Shown: positions 34,666 to 44,125, counted from the stretch's first letter. The stretch is DNA of 64,000 nt from Thermoplasmata archaeon (GCA_027315165.1 DAHUYN010000009.1:26628-90627); one strand, 5' to 3'. The notes: a model not told the origin generated them from the letters alone. Numbers and translations are program-made.

Positions 34666-34797
34666 TGTGTTCCCGCGGCGAGCGCTACATCCGTTGATGC
34701 TTCGTCCCATGATTGGGTCGTACGCTGATCGCGGCCCTCCCGGCCGCCCTTTCGGTGCAGACCTCTGGGTCTATCTCCCCTCGACCAAGCCGAACGG

Positions 34798-35786
34798 ATG
34801 CCCACCGACAACCGCACCTATCATCGCGTCCGCCGACACGAGTTCGAGATCCTCCCCATCCTCACCGGCCGCGCCGTCGATCGGCCGGAGAAGCCGCCTC
34901 AATGGAGTCGGCGGGCGCGCGTGGGGAGGCCCCGCGCGCGGGCGCCCGGTCGCCCCGAGGAGTTCGACTGGAGAGCCATGGCCGAGACCCTGGTCCTGAT
35001 GACGGGGGCCCACTTCGACTCTCGGCAGAGGGAGGCCTACCTCGCCCTCAATCACGCTCTGTGCCGCGGCCTTGGCTTCCCCCGAGCGCCCTCCCGGATG
35101 ACCCTCTGGAGAGCCCAGAGGCGGTTCCCCGAGGTCGGGCTACGTCAGTTGAACGACGAGGTGCGCGCGAGCTTCAAGAGAAGGTCGGGCCGGCTCTCCG
35201 TCGAGCTGTCGCAGCGGACTCGACTGGACTCGCGGAACACCGACGGGGCGAGCGGCGAGTCCTTCGGGGGATGAACCGCCTCTCGCGCCGGCGGTTTCGC
35301 AAGGCGCACCTGGCGGTGGAGGCGCGAGCCGAAAACCGAGTCATCTACGCCTGGCACCTCACGACCCCGCGCCGGCCCGACGGTCCGCTCCTCCCGAATC
35401 TCGTGGAACAGATCGAGGGTCCGATCGGAGCTGTGCTCGGGGAGGGGGCGTACGCGAGCCGCTCCAACCCCGAGCACGTCGAGGATCGTGGAGGCGTCAG
35501 CTACCTCCGACCGCGAGAGAGCTGGAGACCGAGGCCGGGACCGCCCTCGGCATGGCAACGGCTCCTCCGACGGTACCACGGTCGCCCGGGGTGGTTCGGA
35601 CGGTGCTACCGGTACCGGGTGAACGTGGAGGGGCGGTTCTCCTCGATGAAGCGACGCCAGGGAGCGCACCTCCGGGCCCGAACGATGGCGAGTCAGCAGC
35701 GCGAGCTCGGGTGGAGATGTGTCGTCGAGAACCTCGAGATCTGCGCGAGATCCTACGTCAGAGCCGGGGTGGAGCTGACTTTGTGA
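34798..35786 (+). pseudogene. IS5-type DDE transposase, interrupted by a frameshift
   Basis: The N-terminal half (from ATG 34798: EFDWRAMAETLVLMTGAHFD, then RMTLWRAQRRFPEVG) is in one frame, and the DDE catalytic half is in the -1 frame. The switch lies at about 35150-35215. The second frame gives the first Asp in VAADSTGLAEHRRG, then RRRFRKAHLAVEARAENRVI. GEGAYASR follows where DGAYDSR is usual, so the second catalytic Asp is Glu here. The part with the third acid, VEGRFSSMKRRQG, comes last. No classic slippery heptamer is visible, so decay or a sequencing error is likelier than programmed frameshifting. I could not find clear terminal inverted repeats by eye. Confidence 0.75.
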
Positions 35787-35810
35787 CGGAGCACGCTGTC
35801 GCAAGTAGGA

Positions 35811-36140
35811 CTACCGCGGCCTCTCGAGTCGGCCCCTTCCTACGTGACTCTTCCGTTCGATCTTGCGATAGAACTCGGGTCGAGGTTCGAACGCGAGGAA
35901 TCGAATCAGGTCCCCGTCGACCTCGTAGACCGCACGGAAGGCACGCGGCGGGAATGTTGTCAACTTCAGCTTCCAAAGGCCCGGGTGATTCCGGACCGTC
36001 GAGACCGTGTATCCCCCACCGGATCTGAAGGGATGGCGAAGAAGCGACGGAAGAATTTCCTCAAGTTCGAGGCGAATGATAGGCGGCAGGGCGAGGTATT
36101 CTGCGTCGGCCGGCGGTCGGGCGACGGCTCGCTGAGCCAC
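35811..36140 (-). CDS. RelE/HigB-like toxin of a toxin-antitoxin pair
   Basis: A 109-residue protein whose core (LRHPFRSGGGYTVSTVRNHP, then GLWKLKLTTFPPRAFRAVYEVDGD, LIRFLAFEPR) has the strand pattern and basic/aromatic residues of RelE/ParE-fold toxins, in which ribosome-dependent mRNA cleavage is usual. It starts with GTG two bases after the antitoxin stop, in the antitoxin-first order normal for such pairs. It lies beside a broken transposase. The assignment is from pattern, not search, and the tail after EFYRKIERK is basic. Confidence 0.65.
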   Translation of the reverse strand: MAQRAVARPPADAEYLALPPIIRLELEEILPSLLRHPFRSGGGYTVSTVRNHPGLWKLKLTTFPPRAFRAVYEVDGDLIRFLAFEPRPEFYRKIERKSHVGRGRLERPR

Positions 36141-36142
36141 CG

Positions 36143-36388
36143 TTAGCGACCCTTTCGCGCGAGGCTCCGAGGCTGCCGGATGACCTGTTCCATGGGAACG
36201 TCAACTCCCGGACCCCGCCGCCGTTCAATCTCCTCGTACCAGCCTGGGGGGACGTAGTCTTCGGCCATGTCCGTCAGGAATTCGTCCCAAGTCTGGTTGG
36301 CTGCCTTCAGCGCCTTGAGTCTGCGGACGACGTCCGAGTGAACGGGAATGGAGGTCAGGGTCTGACTTGCCACCGTCGGATGGTACAT
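36143..36388 (-). CDS. Antitoxin partner of the RelE-like toxin
   Basis: An 81-residue protein. The start TSIPVHSDVVRRLKALKAAN, followed by QTWDEFLTDMAEDYVPPGWYEEI, matches small archaeal antitoxins in which a beta strand and a helix bind DNA as a dimer (VapB/ribbon-helix-helix-like: IPVHSDVVRRLKALK) and a C-terminal part wraps the toxin. It is directly upstream of the toxin and probably autoregulates the pair. The start at 36388 is provisional: a GATATCA patch only 12-17 bases upstream is close for a TATA box. Confidence 0.6.
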   Translation of the reverse strand: MYHPTVASQTLTSIPVHSDVVRRLKALKAANQTWDEFLTDMAEDYVPPGWYEEIERRRGPGVDVPMEQVIRQPRSLARKGR

Positions 36389-36609
36389 GACGGTACTTGA
36401 TATCGCTTCCCTTTCCGGCGGGCGGTGATTCGGGCTTGGCGGAGACGGTCGCGCCTCAAAGGCAGGAGATCGGGCGTCAGGGAGGGGGTGAGAGTTCGCA
36501 GCGGGCCGCTGTCACAATCGAGCCTTGCGCCTCGCGCTCGGCCCGCGGTCGACTACCTGACCCGCGCCTCCTCCGAGCTCGGACTCGCACGGAGCCATGT
36601 GGAGGCTCG

Positions 36610-36619
36610 TTTGAATACC
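36610..36619 (+). promoter_or_regulatory. Predicted box A and ribosome site before the membrane/winged-helix pair
   Basis: TTTGAATACC lies 29 bases before the ATG at 36648, and AGAGGAAAGG just before the ATG can act as a ribosome site. Confidence 0.4.
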
Positions 36620-36647
36620 CGCCGGACGTCTCAGAGGAAAGGTTGCC

Positions 36648-37358
36648 ATGGGGGTCGCCCAATCTCTGCCTGCCTCGACCTACGACCTCCCGCTCGTGCT
36701 CGATGAGATCGAATCGATCGTGGCCCCGCTGCGCCGGCAGCTCGATGACGCGTCGGCGGCGGTCTATCGTTCGGCCGGATTCCTGCACTTCGCGGCGGCG
36801 ATCCTCCTCACGACCGTCAACCTGCTCGAGCTACCCCGGACGTCGCTGACCTTCGAGGCGATCGGTTCGGATGCGCTCACGTTCTCCGTCCCGCTCGTAC
36901 TGGTCGGACTCGGGATCGCGTTCGTCTGGCGCCCTCGTGGCCTGCGACGATTCCAGAACTCCAATCGGTCCTGGCTGAGGAGGGCGTTCACCCGACAGCG
37001 GATCGTCGACTCACGCCTGGCCGAGGTGATGGACGAGCTTTCGTGGATGCAGCGAGAGATCTCGCGCGCGGTCGACTCGACGGCCGTCTTGTCGATTCTC
37101 CAGGTCGTTCTTCTCGCCGGGCTCGCGCTCTTGAGCTGGGTCGCAGCGACGAGCCTAGGCATCTTCCCTCACGCCGTAACGCCGCTGATCCCGGGGGCTG
37201 TCACGGCTACCCTCGCGGGCGCGACCGCCGTCGGCACCCTGGCAATCGTGTGGCGGGGACGGCGGGAGCTGCGGCGGTCGCGTGCGATGCTCGCCGAGCT
37301 CTCTCGGTCTCAGTACCGGATCGGATCGATTCAGCAGGCCTTCTGGGGGCGCTACTGA
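36648..37358 (+). CDS. Four-helix membrane protein, unknown function
   Basis: A 236-residue protein with membrane helices near 45-62 (FLHFAAAILLTTVNLLEL), 80-95 (SVPLVLVGLGIAFVW), 145-170 (ILQVVLLAGLALLSWVAATSL) and 183-203. Cytoplasmic parts are basic (RRFQNSNRSWLRRAFTRQR; WRGRRELRRSR) and there is a helical stretch (LAEVMDELSWMQREISRAVD). The pattern resembles sensor-like membrane proteins coupled to a DNA-binding partner, and the winged-helix gene begins 4 bases after its stop. No family is recognised. Confidence 0.65.
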   Translation: MGVAQSLPASTYDLPLVLDEIESIVAPLRRQLDDASAAVYRSAGFLHFAAAILLTTVNLLELPRTSLTFEAIGSDALTFSVPLVLVGLGIAFVWRPRGLRRFQNSNRSWLRRAFTRQRIVDSRLAEVMDELSWMQREISRAVDSTAVLSILQVVLLAGLALLSWVAATSLGIFPHAVTPLIPGAVTATLAGATAVGTLAIVWRGRRELRRSRAMLAELSRSQYRIGSIQQAFWGRY

Positions 37359-37362
37359 AGGA

Positions 37363-37656
37363 ATGCCGGAGGGCCTACAACGACCGGACCTGTTCCTGGT
37401 CGCCCGGATCCTCGAGAACCTCGACCGCGCGGACGGTCCCGCGAGACCTACGAACCTTCAGTTGGCGAGCGCGATCAACTACACGCAGCTCGAGCGCTAT
37501 CTCGAGTTCCTTAGCGGGAGAGGACTCGTGCAGATCCAGCCGGCGGAGGATGGGTCGTCGCGGATCCTCATCACCGCGAAGGGCCGCGAGGCTCTCACCT
37601 ACCTCGCTCGAGCGATCCGCGACACCCTCCGGGAGGAGTTCTCGCGAAGAGTGTGA
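37363..37656 (+). CDS. Archaeal winged-helix transcription regulator
   Basis: A 97-residue protein: LFLVARILENLDRADGPARP, NLQLASAINYTQLERYLEFL, GRGLVQIQ and a wing, LITAKGREALTYL. This matches the small archaeal winged-helix group (HTH_45/PadR-like). Translation probably couples to the upstream membrane protein: there are four bases between stop and ATG, with GAAGGA as ribosome site. A membrane sensor plus cytoplasmic regulator is a plausible pair. Target genes are unknown. Confidence 0.75.
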   Translation: MPEGLQRPDLFLVARILENLDRADGPARPTNLQLASAINYTQLERYLEFLSGRGLVQIQPAEDGSSRILITAKGREALTYLARAIRDTLREEFSRRV

Positions 37657-38233
37657 CCCGACGCGCTCGAGCGGGTAGCACCGTCCGCTGTGCCGGCGCG
37701 CCCGTCGGCAGGCGCGGCATCCACCGTGGGCACCACGAGCCCGTGTCTGCCCGTCCGGGCTCGAGTGGCTCTCCGGCGAGGGGCCGGACGCTCCCGTTCG
37801 CTTCGAACCGTTCTCGGCGCCAAGTCAGGCGGCGGCGCCTCCGGCGCCGACGGCCCCCGTCGGCTCGGCGAAACCCCCGACGGCCGCGCCGCGCTCCCCG
37901 CGATGTTGGAGCTGTACGTCGGCGACGCGTGTGCAGCCTTCCGTCGGGCCATCTCCGGCGGCGCAACGGCGGTGTGAGGAGTACGCCGAACGGAAGAAGG
38001 AGGAGCAGAACGCATGAACGGAACGACGGACAAGCCGGGGCCGGGTGCCCCTCCCCGAACCCCACCCTCAAGTGTACAAACGAGAAGGGAGCACGTCAAA
38101 CTCACAGCACGCCTGGGATGGCATCCGGATTCGGGACGAGGCGACGTTTCTGTTCGTGATGCCCGAGAATCTACGTGCGCGTCGTTACTGAGATAGATAC
38201 ATACTACGCCACCCCTCACATCCGCGAGGAGCG
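37657..38233 (+). other. 577-base gap; possible short gene remnant at 38045-38191
   Basis: Most of this stretch (37690-37977 and 38014-38196) has only low-complexity open frames. In the frame ending at the TGA at 38189 there is protein-like sequence containing HAWDGIRIRDEATFLFVM and PENLRARRY, opening at about 38018 with a possible GTG at 38045. It may be a small gene or the C-terminal remnant of a lost one. An A/T-rich patch at 38191-38206 (AGATAGATACATAC) probably serves the next gene. Confidence 0.3.
38191..38206 (+). promoter_or_regulatory. A/T-rich promoter-like patch before the first kelch/PKD protein
   Basis: AGATAGATACATACTA lies 28-43 bases before the ATG at 38234. It is the only A/T-rich segment near this start. 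Confidence 0.35.
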
Positions 38234-40639
38234 ATGCGCGTCAGGTCGTATCCGCGTCTTTCCGAGCGCGCCCCCGTCTGGATCCTTGTCGTCGCCCTGA
38301 TCGTCGTCGGCGGGGGGATTCCAATCCCGGGTCTCTTCTCGCACGTCAGACAGCATGGGGCTCTGGCAACCTCGCCTTCTGCCTTCGACGGTCAGAGCAC
38401 GGTCGCATCCGAGACAAGCTCACCAGCCAGCGGGCTCGGCGTGTCGAAGGCCTTGGCATCGACCGCATCTCCCGCCCAGCCTGCCCACTCGTCTGGCGGC
38501 ATTCCTTCCGCTCTGCCGGCTCAGTATGGCATCGCCCAGAACGCCCGCTGGCGGAACGTGACGGCCGAGTCGAGTCTGTCGCCTACTCTCCGATCGGAGG
38601 AGTCCATGGCCTACGACCCCGTAGGCGGGTACACGATTCTATTCGGGGGCGTCGATAACAGTGGATACGCTCTCAACGACACATGGGCCTACGAAAATCA
38701 GACATGGACTCTCCTTCACCCGACACGCTCCCCGCCAGCAAGGATGAACGAAGCGATGGCGTGGGACGCGGCAGACGGCTATCTCGTGCTTTTCGGTGGT
38801 CAGGAGGATGGGCAGACCTACTCGAACGACACGTGGGCGTTCGTCCACGGCACCTGGAAGGAGATCAGTGCCGCCGCCGGACCCTCGCCTCGCGTGGGAG
38901 CTTCGATGGCGTGGGACTCTGTTACCGACCGTGTGGTGCTCTTCGGTGGGGAGTTGTACGGAACGAACTACAACGACACATGGACGTACGTCGGGGGTAA
39001 CTGGACCCGGTCGCATCCGGCCACCGTTCCGCCCGGCCGCTCTTTCGCCGCGATTGGATCGGATGATGAGAACGGTGAACTGGTGCTGTTCGGAGGCTGG
39101 GGCAATACGGTCCTTACCCTCAATGACACGTGGTCGCTCTCTGGTGGCAACTGGACCCAGCTAGCCTTGTCGCCCTCCCCTCCCGCAAGGCTCTACGCGA
39201 GCATGAGCTACCTGCCGTCGATTCAGTCGTTCGTCCTCTTTGGCGGAATGAACTCTAAGGGCGGCCTACTCTCTGACACCTGGTGGTTCAACGCCGGTGC
39301 GTGGGTCAATGAGTCAGGTGGAGCAAACCCGCTCGAGCGGGACGTCTATGCGATGGCGACCGGACCGAGCTGTGACTGCCTGCTGCTGTTCGGCGGAGGA
39401 GCGAGGAACGGCTACTGGGCCAACGGGACCTGGGAGTACTATTCCCTCAATCTGTCGGTAACGCCCAGCTCGGGCGTCGGCGAGGTGCCCTTCAACTTGA
39501 CGTTCCGCTCCGCCTCGTCGAACGCTGTCCTCTCGACGGTGAACTGGACCTTCGGCGACGGGAGCATCGGCTCGGGTCTCTCGGTGGCTCACACCTTCAT
39601 CACGGTCGGGAACTTCACGATCTCGGTCGTGGCCTCGGATGCCGAGGGCGCGACCGCGAACCTTTCCCTCAAGATTCGAACGGTGAGTGCTCTGGACCTC
39701 CTCGCGGTTGCTACCCCGCTATCGGGGATCGCTCCATTGCCCATCTCGCTGGCAGCTTCTGCCGTCGGGGGCCAGTCACCCTACTCCTTTGTCTGGAGTC
39801 TGGATGGTCAACCTCTTGTGACGACGCCGTTCGCGAACCTGACCGTCAGCACGGTAGGGTCACACCTCGCGAAGGTGACCCTTCGGGACGGGCTCAATTA
39901 CTCGCTTAACCGTTCGTTCGCCATCACCGTCATGTCCCCGAGGCCGGTGCCGCTGTCCGTCGGCATTCTGGCGAACCGCACCGGGGGACCTGCCCCGCTC
40001 TCCGTCGCCCTCTCGTCGTGGGAGTCGGGGGGGAGTCCCCCGTACGCGAGCGCGTGGAGCCTGGGCGATGGCAACACGTCGACGCAGACGCAACTCGATC
40101 AAACCTTCCTCGTGCCGGGAACCTACACGATCCACCTGGCCGTCTCCGATCTCAACGGAGACCTCGGCAATGCGTCGGCGACGGTCACGGTCTGGGCACC
40201 GCTTTCGGTGAGCGCGACCGTGAGCGTCCCCGCGTCGAGTAGAGACAACGCGCCGCTGACCGCGAACTTCACCGCCACGGTGCATGGGGGAGTTCCACCG
40301 TACACGGTGATCTGGGAGTACGGGAACGGGAGCGGGTCGGTCGGGTCCACTACGAGCCATCGGTTCACCATGGCGGGCACGTACTCGGTCACGGTCAAGG
40401 CGCTGGATGCGACAGGCGCGAACGCGACGAGCGAGGTGAACGTGACGGTCCTTCCCGGAGCTGCCACGGCGAGCGGCGGATGGGTGTGGACCGCTCCGGT
40501 GGCGGCGCTCTTGGCGCTCGTATCGTTCGCGATGGGCCTGTCGACCGCTGTGACGCTGGACCGGTTGCGGCGCCAGAGGCGTCAGGGCCCCGGCACGACC
40601 GAGGGCGCCGCTCGCGTCGATCAACGTCGCCGGCGGTAG
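38234..40639 (+). CDS. Kelch-propeller and PKD surface protein with C-terminal anchor
   Basis: An 801-residue surface protein. It has a signal/membrane segment (WILVVALIVVGGGIPIPG) and about five or six kelch-type units (residues 110-410) with the pattern MAYDPVGGYTILFGG...NDTW.Y.N.TW, where LFGG and NDTW recur at about 50-60 residue spacing. PKD-like domains follow with WTFGDGSIGSG, AWSLGDGNTST and IWEYGNGSGS, each leading to a FxVAGTYT(V/I)xV motif. Next are a membrane helix (APVAALLALVSFAMGLSTAV) and the basic tail RLRRQRRQ. A/T is higher here than in the housekeeping genes. Likely roles are adhesion or glycan binding (inference). Confidence 0.8.
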   Translation: MRVRSYPRLSERAPVWILVVALIVVGGGIPIPGLFSHVRQHGALATSPSAFDGQSTVASETSSPASGLGVSKALASTASPAQPAHSSGGIPSALPAQYGIAQNARWRNVTAESSLSPTLRSEESMAYDPVGGYTILFGGVDNSGYALNDTWAYENQTWTLLHPTRSPPARMNEAMAWDAADGYLVLFGGQEDGQTYSNDTWAFVHGTWKEISAAAGPSPRVGASMAWDSVTDRVVLFGGELYGTNYNDTWTYVGGNWTRSHPATVPPGRSFAAIGSDDENGELVLFGGWGNTVLTLNDTWSLSGGNWTQLALSPSPPARLYASMSYLPSIQSFVLFGGMNSKGGLLSDTWWFNAGAWVNESGGANPLERDVYAMATGPSCDCLLLFGGGARNGYWANGTWEYYSLNLSVTPSSGVGEVPFNLTFRSASSNAVLSTVNWTFGDGSIGSGLSVAHTFITVGNFTISVVASDAEGATANLSLKIRTVSALDLLAVATPLSGIAPLPISLAASAVGGQSPYSFVWSLDGQPLVTTPFANLTVSTVGSHLAKVTLRDGLNYSLNRSFAITVMSPRPVPLSVGILANRTGGPAPLSVALSSWESGGSPPYASAWSLGDGNTSTQTQLDQTFLVPGTYTIHLAVSDLNGDLGNASATVTVWAPLSVSATVSVPASSRDNAPLTANFTATVHGGVPPYTVIWEYGNGSGSVGSTTSHRFTMAGTYSVTVKALDATGANATSEVNVTVLPGAATASGGWVWTAPVAALLALVSFAMGLSTAVTLDRLRRQRRQGPGTTEGAARVDQRRRR

Positions 40640-41243
40640 CGAGCGCCCCCCCTTGACCCGTCGTAACGTCTGCTGCCCTCAGGACGGGTGGGGGATCTAC
40701 ATTATTCGGGAAGCACCACGTTGATATCCCATGGCATCATTATGGCCCAGCATGGTTATCAGAAGCCGTGCAGATACTTTGGTTCCTGCAACTAGTCACC
40801 CGCTGGCTGACACCCACTTCAGTTTGCTGCGCAGAGGGTCAAGCATATGCACCGGTGATCGACGTCCTTCGAACCTCACCCCGTGCGCAAGGGAAGCCCG
40901 TGGATCGACGGGCTGCCAGAGCCTTCTCGGTCTGACCCCGCACTCAAGTGGCTTCAACCGACGTCGGATTCCCGAGCGGCGCGAGGGCCGGGCTCGACTT
41001 TGCCTCCTTATACGCACGGTGGCGGTTCTCATCCCAGTACCTGTACCCTCAGATTATCCCCTTAGGAGGCGAGGGGGATCTCTGGGTCTACATCGGACAT
41101 CCGAACCCCGGGTCAGGGCCCCTGTGGCTAGATGAGAGCCTCGTCAGCACCTGGGACGTGTTAGGGGCTCCTGTGCGCAGCGGCATAAGTAGGGTCAAGA
41201 TACGACGCCCCCTGAGTGTGATGGACCAGACCGAGGAGAGCGG
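40640..41243. other. 604-base gap with possible transposase remnant
   Basis: No intact gene is visible. On the plus strand around 40930-41040 the frame reading LTPHSSGFNRRRIPERREGR, then ARLCLLIRTVAVLI, resembles the C-terminal region of a transposase, but it has no visible catalytic part. Another frame (40948-41253) gives SGARAGLDFASLYARWRF with no family match. GCATAAGTAG at 41183-41192 is a candidate TATA box for the following gene, whose GTG start at 41244 has a GAGGAGAG ribosome site. Confidence 0.25.
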
Positions 41244-43391
41244 GTGCGCGTAAGAGATAGCGTCATTCCGCGGTTGCAGCCCTGTGGCACCGGTGCGGCC
41301 CGCCCGCTGCTTCGCCCCGAGTCGGGTGCCGCAGTGGTCCTCTGCTTGCTCGTAGCGATGTCGGGGTTGCTGGCGACGTCGATCCCATCGGCGGCGGGAG
41401 CAGGGCAGAACCCGCTAACTCCTACCTCAGCACCCGCGCAACGAACGAACCCCAATAATACATCACACACTGTGGCCGCGGCAACCGCAGCGCTTCCCTC
41501 CGGTGCCGCCGGCCCGACACACGCGACGGCTGTCGGAAGCAACCCAATCTGGACGGAGCTTTCCCCGACGACGGCTCCCTCACCCCGGGCCTATGCCGGA
41601 ACGGCCTACGATGCGGCCGACGGATACGTCGTATTGTTCGGTGGACTCCTTGGAACGGGACACAGCGGTATCGAGCCGTGGGTGCACTGCGCCAACGACA
41701 CCTGGATCTTTCGGGACGGGACTTGGACCAACTTGTCGATTCCTGGACCCCCGGGCTCGTGCGGACCGGCGATGACCTATGACGCCGCCGACGACTACGT
41801 GGTCGAGTACGGCGGCAATCCCTCGAACACCTGTGACTGCATCTCCCCGATCAACGAGACGTGGACCTTCGCGCATGGGAGCTGGACCCGACTGGACACG
41901 TTCAACCCGGACGTCAATTCTATGGGTACGATGGCGTACGACCAGTCCTCCGGTGAGGTCGTGCTGTTCGGAGGTCATCAAAATCGCACGGGCTCCATCA
42001 ATCCCACGACGTGGGCGTTCAGCGGCGGCGTGTGGACACAGCTTCATCCGAAGACATCTCCGAACGTCGGAGATACGGGTTCCGGAGCTGAAGTGATGGC
42101 GTGGGACGGCAGCGCGCAGACCGTTGCGCTAGTCCATGCGAACTCGACATGGCTGCTGGAGAATGGCAGCTGGCAGCGGGTCGAGAGCCTGCCCTACTTG
42201 TCGGCCGGATTCAACGGATTCGCTTGGGACGCGAAGGAAGGCTACGATGTGCTCTTTGGGTCCACGATCCCGCCGTGGGACACGAGCCTCCAGCTCAACA
42301 TCACATGGGTCTTCACACAGGGTCGCTGGGAGAATGCATCGATCAACGGTCCCCCGACCCTCGGTGGCGATTCGTTGGTCTTCGACGCCTACGACGGCTA
42401 CCTGTTGCTCTTCGGAGGAGGCGGCCTCGGTTCAACCGTCAACAAGTCCGTGCTCCCCTTCTCGTCCGAGACCTGGATCTACACGACTCCGTCCATCCGT
42501 CTCGTCCTCTCGCTCGTCGCCCACCCCGCAGTGATCTGCAGCACGGCGTCGGAGAACTGTGGGGTCGGCACGGACGAGACGTCTCTCACGCTCACGGTGG
42601 CGGCGGTAGCGGCCACCCCGAACGCGACCTACGGCGTCGATGACGGACAGGGGAACGTCTCGTGGGGACCGTACTTCTGGGTGATGGCGCCCGAGCTCTC
42701 GTTCGTCGGCTGGGGGAACCTGCTGCCCGCAACACCACTGAACGACACCTACACCTGCCACTACGGAACGGCGACACGCGTGGGCTGCACAGCGGTTCCT
42801 ACTGTGACGTCCTTGGGGAGGGCGGGAAGCCTCCTCACGTGGAACCTCTCCGGCTCGGGCCCGTTCGGAGCGGTTGCCATCGGAGACACCTGGAGCCTGA
42901 CGTTCGAGTCGCGGGCATTCGGTTCGCCGTTCGGAGCCGTGCCGGTCGACGCCTGCACGACGGAGGTCTGCCACGCGCAGGGCATTGGCATGGTAGACGG
43001 CTGGGAGACGGGACTGAGCTTCACGCCGTACGACAATCAGACACGAGTCTCCGTGTCGGGGCCGCTCGGCACCGTCACAGTCCTTCCACCCACCACCCCC
43101 ACGACGCCACCGCCCTCGGTCGCCCCCCCACCACCGCCGATCGGCGTCGGCACCCCCTTGCCGACGCCATCTCCGAGCGTTCCGACCCCGGCTCCGACCC
43201 CCGTCGCGAGCCCGTCGGTGGCCCAGAACCTGTTGCTGGGCTCTGGGGTCTCGATATCGAGCCTCGCCGCGGGGGTGCTGGGCGCGGGGGTGGCGAGCGC
43301 CACGATCCGGCGGACCGGGCAGCGCGTGCCGATCGCGATGCGCGCCCGAGCGGCCGGCCGACGGAAGGACCGAGTTCGTGGCGAGGACTAG
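41244..43391 (+). CDS. Kelch-type surface protein with proline/glycine linker and anchor
   Basis: A 715-residue protein starting at GTG. A signal/anchor (AVVLCLLVAMSGLLATSIPSAAG) precedes kelch-type blades (about 100-410) with TAYDAADGYVVLFGG, MTYDAADDYVVEYGG, MAYDQSSGEVVLFGG and NDTWIF/NETWTF motifs. A second beta domain at 420-600 has paired cysteines (ICSTASENC; DACTTEVC). The linker PPTTPTTPPPSVAPPPPPIG precedes a final hydrophobic stretch (LLLGSGVSISSLAAGVLGAGVASA) and the basic tail RRTGQRVP. It is a paralogue of its neighbours in the surface island. The function is unknown. Confidence 0.78.
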   Translation: MRVRDSVIPRLQPCGTGAARPLLRPESGAAVVLCLLVAMSGLLATSIPSAAGAGQNPLTPTSAPAQRTNPNNTSHTVAAATAALPSGAAGPTHATAVGSNPIWTELSPTTAPSPRAYAGTAYDAADGYVVLFGGLLGTGHSGIEPWVHCANDTWIFRDGTWTNLSIPGPPGSCGPAMTYDAADDYVVEYGGNPSNTCDCISPINETWTFAHGSWTRLDTFNPDVNSMGTMAYDQSSGEVVLFGGHQNRTGSINPTTWAFSGGVWTQLHPKTSPNVGDTGSGAEVMAWDGSAQTVALVHANSTWLLENGSWQRVESLPYLSAGFNGFAWDAKEGYDVLFGSTIPPWDTSLQLNITWVFTQGRWENASINGPPTLGGDSLVFDAYDGYLLLFGGGGLGSTVNKSVLPFSSETWIYTTPSIRLVLSLVAHPAVICSTASENCGVGTDETSLTLTVAAVAATPNATYGVDDGQGNVSWGPYFWVMAPELSFVGWGNLLPATPLNDTYTCHYGTATRVGCTAVPTVTSLGRAGSLLTWNLSGSGPFGAVAIGDTWSLTFESRAFGSPFGAVPVDACTTEVCHAQGIGMVDGWETGLSFTPYDNQTRVSVSGPLGTVTVLPPTTPTTPPPSVAPPPPPIGVGTPLPTPSPSVPTPAPTPVASPSVAQNLLLGSGVSISSLAAGVLGAGVASATIRRTGQRVPIAMRARAAGRRKDRVRGED

Positions 43392-43621
43392 ATAGACCAA
43401 CCTCGAAAGCGGGCTATATGACCCGAGTTTGGAGGTGTTACCGGATCTCCGTCAGTGGACGTGAAAGGGGCCATCATCTACGCGTCGCGTTTAGGCGGAG
43501 CGTGAAGCCGGGTCCGGGCGGCCGACATTCTCTGGGCGGATTACCTTCGTCGTGCGGGGTAGGCGCCTCTCGGACGAGGGAGAAGGACCGCGACTCGGGG
43601 TCGCATGAACGGGGGTGCATC

Positions 43622-44125
43622 CTACTTTACGACGACCAACATCTGGACTTGGGAGCCAGACGGGAGTGGAGTTCCCGGAGTCGAACCGGGACTCGCCCAG
43701 AGGGTAAAGTCCACCGCTGAAACATTCTGCCACTGAGCCCCGAGAGAGCTCACAACGAACCCGAACGCGCCCTGGCTTCCGGTTGCGTTGTAAACTGAGT
43801 GCGCTGCTTCTGTCACGCATCCGAGCCCAAGACACGACCAAGTCGCCTCGACGTTGGCGCTACCGTTTACGCTTACCCAAGCCACGGAAATGTTGGACAA
43901 CCAGCCGGGAGTTCCTTCGAAGCATGGCGTTGAGGAGTTGAATGTCAAGACCGATAGAGCCGACCGCGCGAATTGGAGCTGGCCGCAGGGGGTAGGTGGA
44001 AGAGATGATACGCGTCCAGCCGACGCTTGTCTATGTTGTGTCGGAGGACGCGAGAGGTAAAGCGCGAAAGTGCCCGCGACGATGACAACCGCCACCGCGA
44101 TGGCTACAAGCTTTCTTGCGTCCAC
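43622..44125 (-). CDS. Small secreted or N-anchored protein, unknown function
   Basis: A 167-residue protein from a GTG at 44125. An N-terminal hydrophobic helix (LVAIAVAVVIVAGTFALYL) precedes a Ser/Thr/Val-rich extracellular part with several NxS/T sites and cysteines in pairs. No family is recognised. A stretch at 43672-43745 looks like a tRNA T-arm on this strand, but it is in frame with this ORF. Codon bias is weaker than in housekeeping genes. Confidence 0.5.
   Translation of the reverse strand: MDARKLVAIAVAVVIVAGTFALYLSRPPTQHRQASAGRVSSLPPTPCGQLQFARSALSVLTFNSSTPCFEGTPGWLSNISVAWVSVNGSANVEATWSCLGLGCVTEAAHSVYNATGSQGAFGFVVSSLGAQWQNVSAVDFTLWASPGSTPGTPLPSGSQVQMLVVVK

Noticed and set aside
37690..37977. 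95-residue plus-strand ORF as a gene
   Set aside because: Low-complexity Ala/Gly/Arg composition, no ribosome site and no family pattern.
34763..41110. Shared CTCTGGGTCTA string at about 34762 and 41077, considered as IS termini or direct repeats
   Set aside because: The match is 11 bases and does not extend in either direction, so chance is the simplest explanation.
43672..43745. tRNA-like sequence on the minus strand with a perfect T-arm (CCCGG TTCGACT CCGGG)
   Set aside because: No acceptor stem with full pairing, a weak D-stem and no proper anticodon stem could be built, and the bases are in frame with the small secreted-protein ORF.
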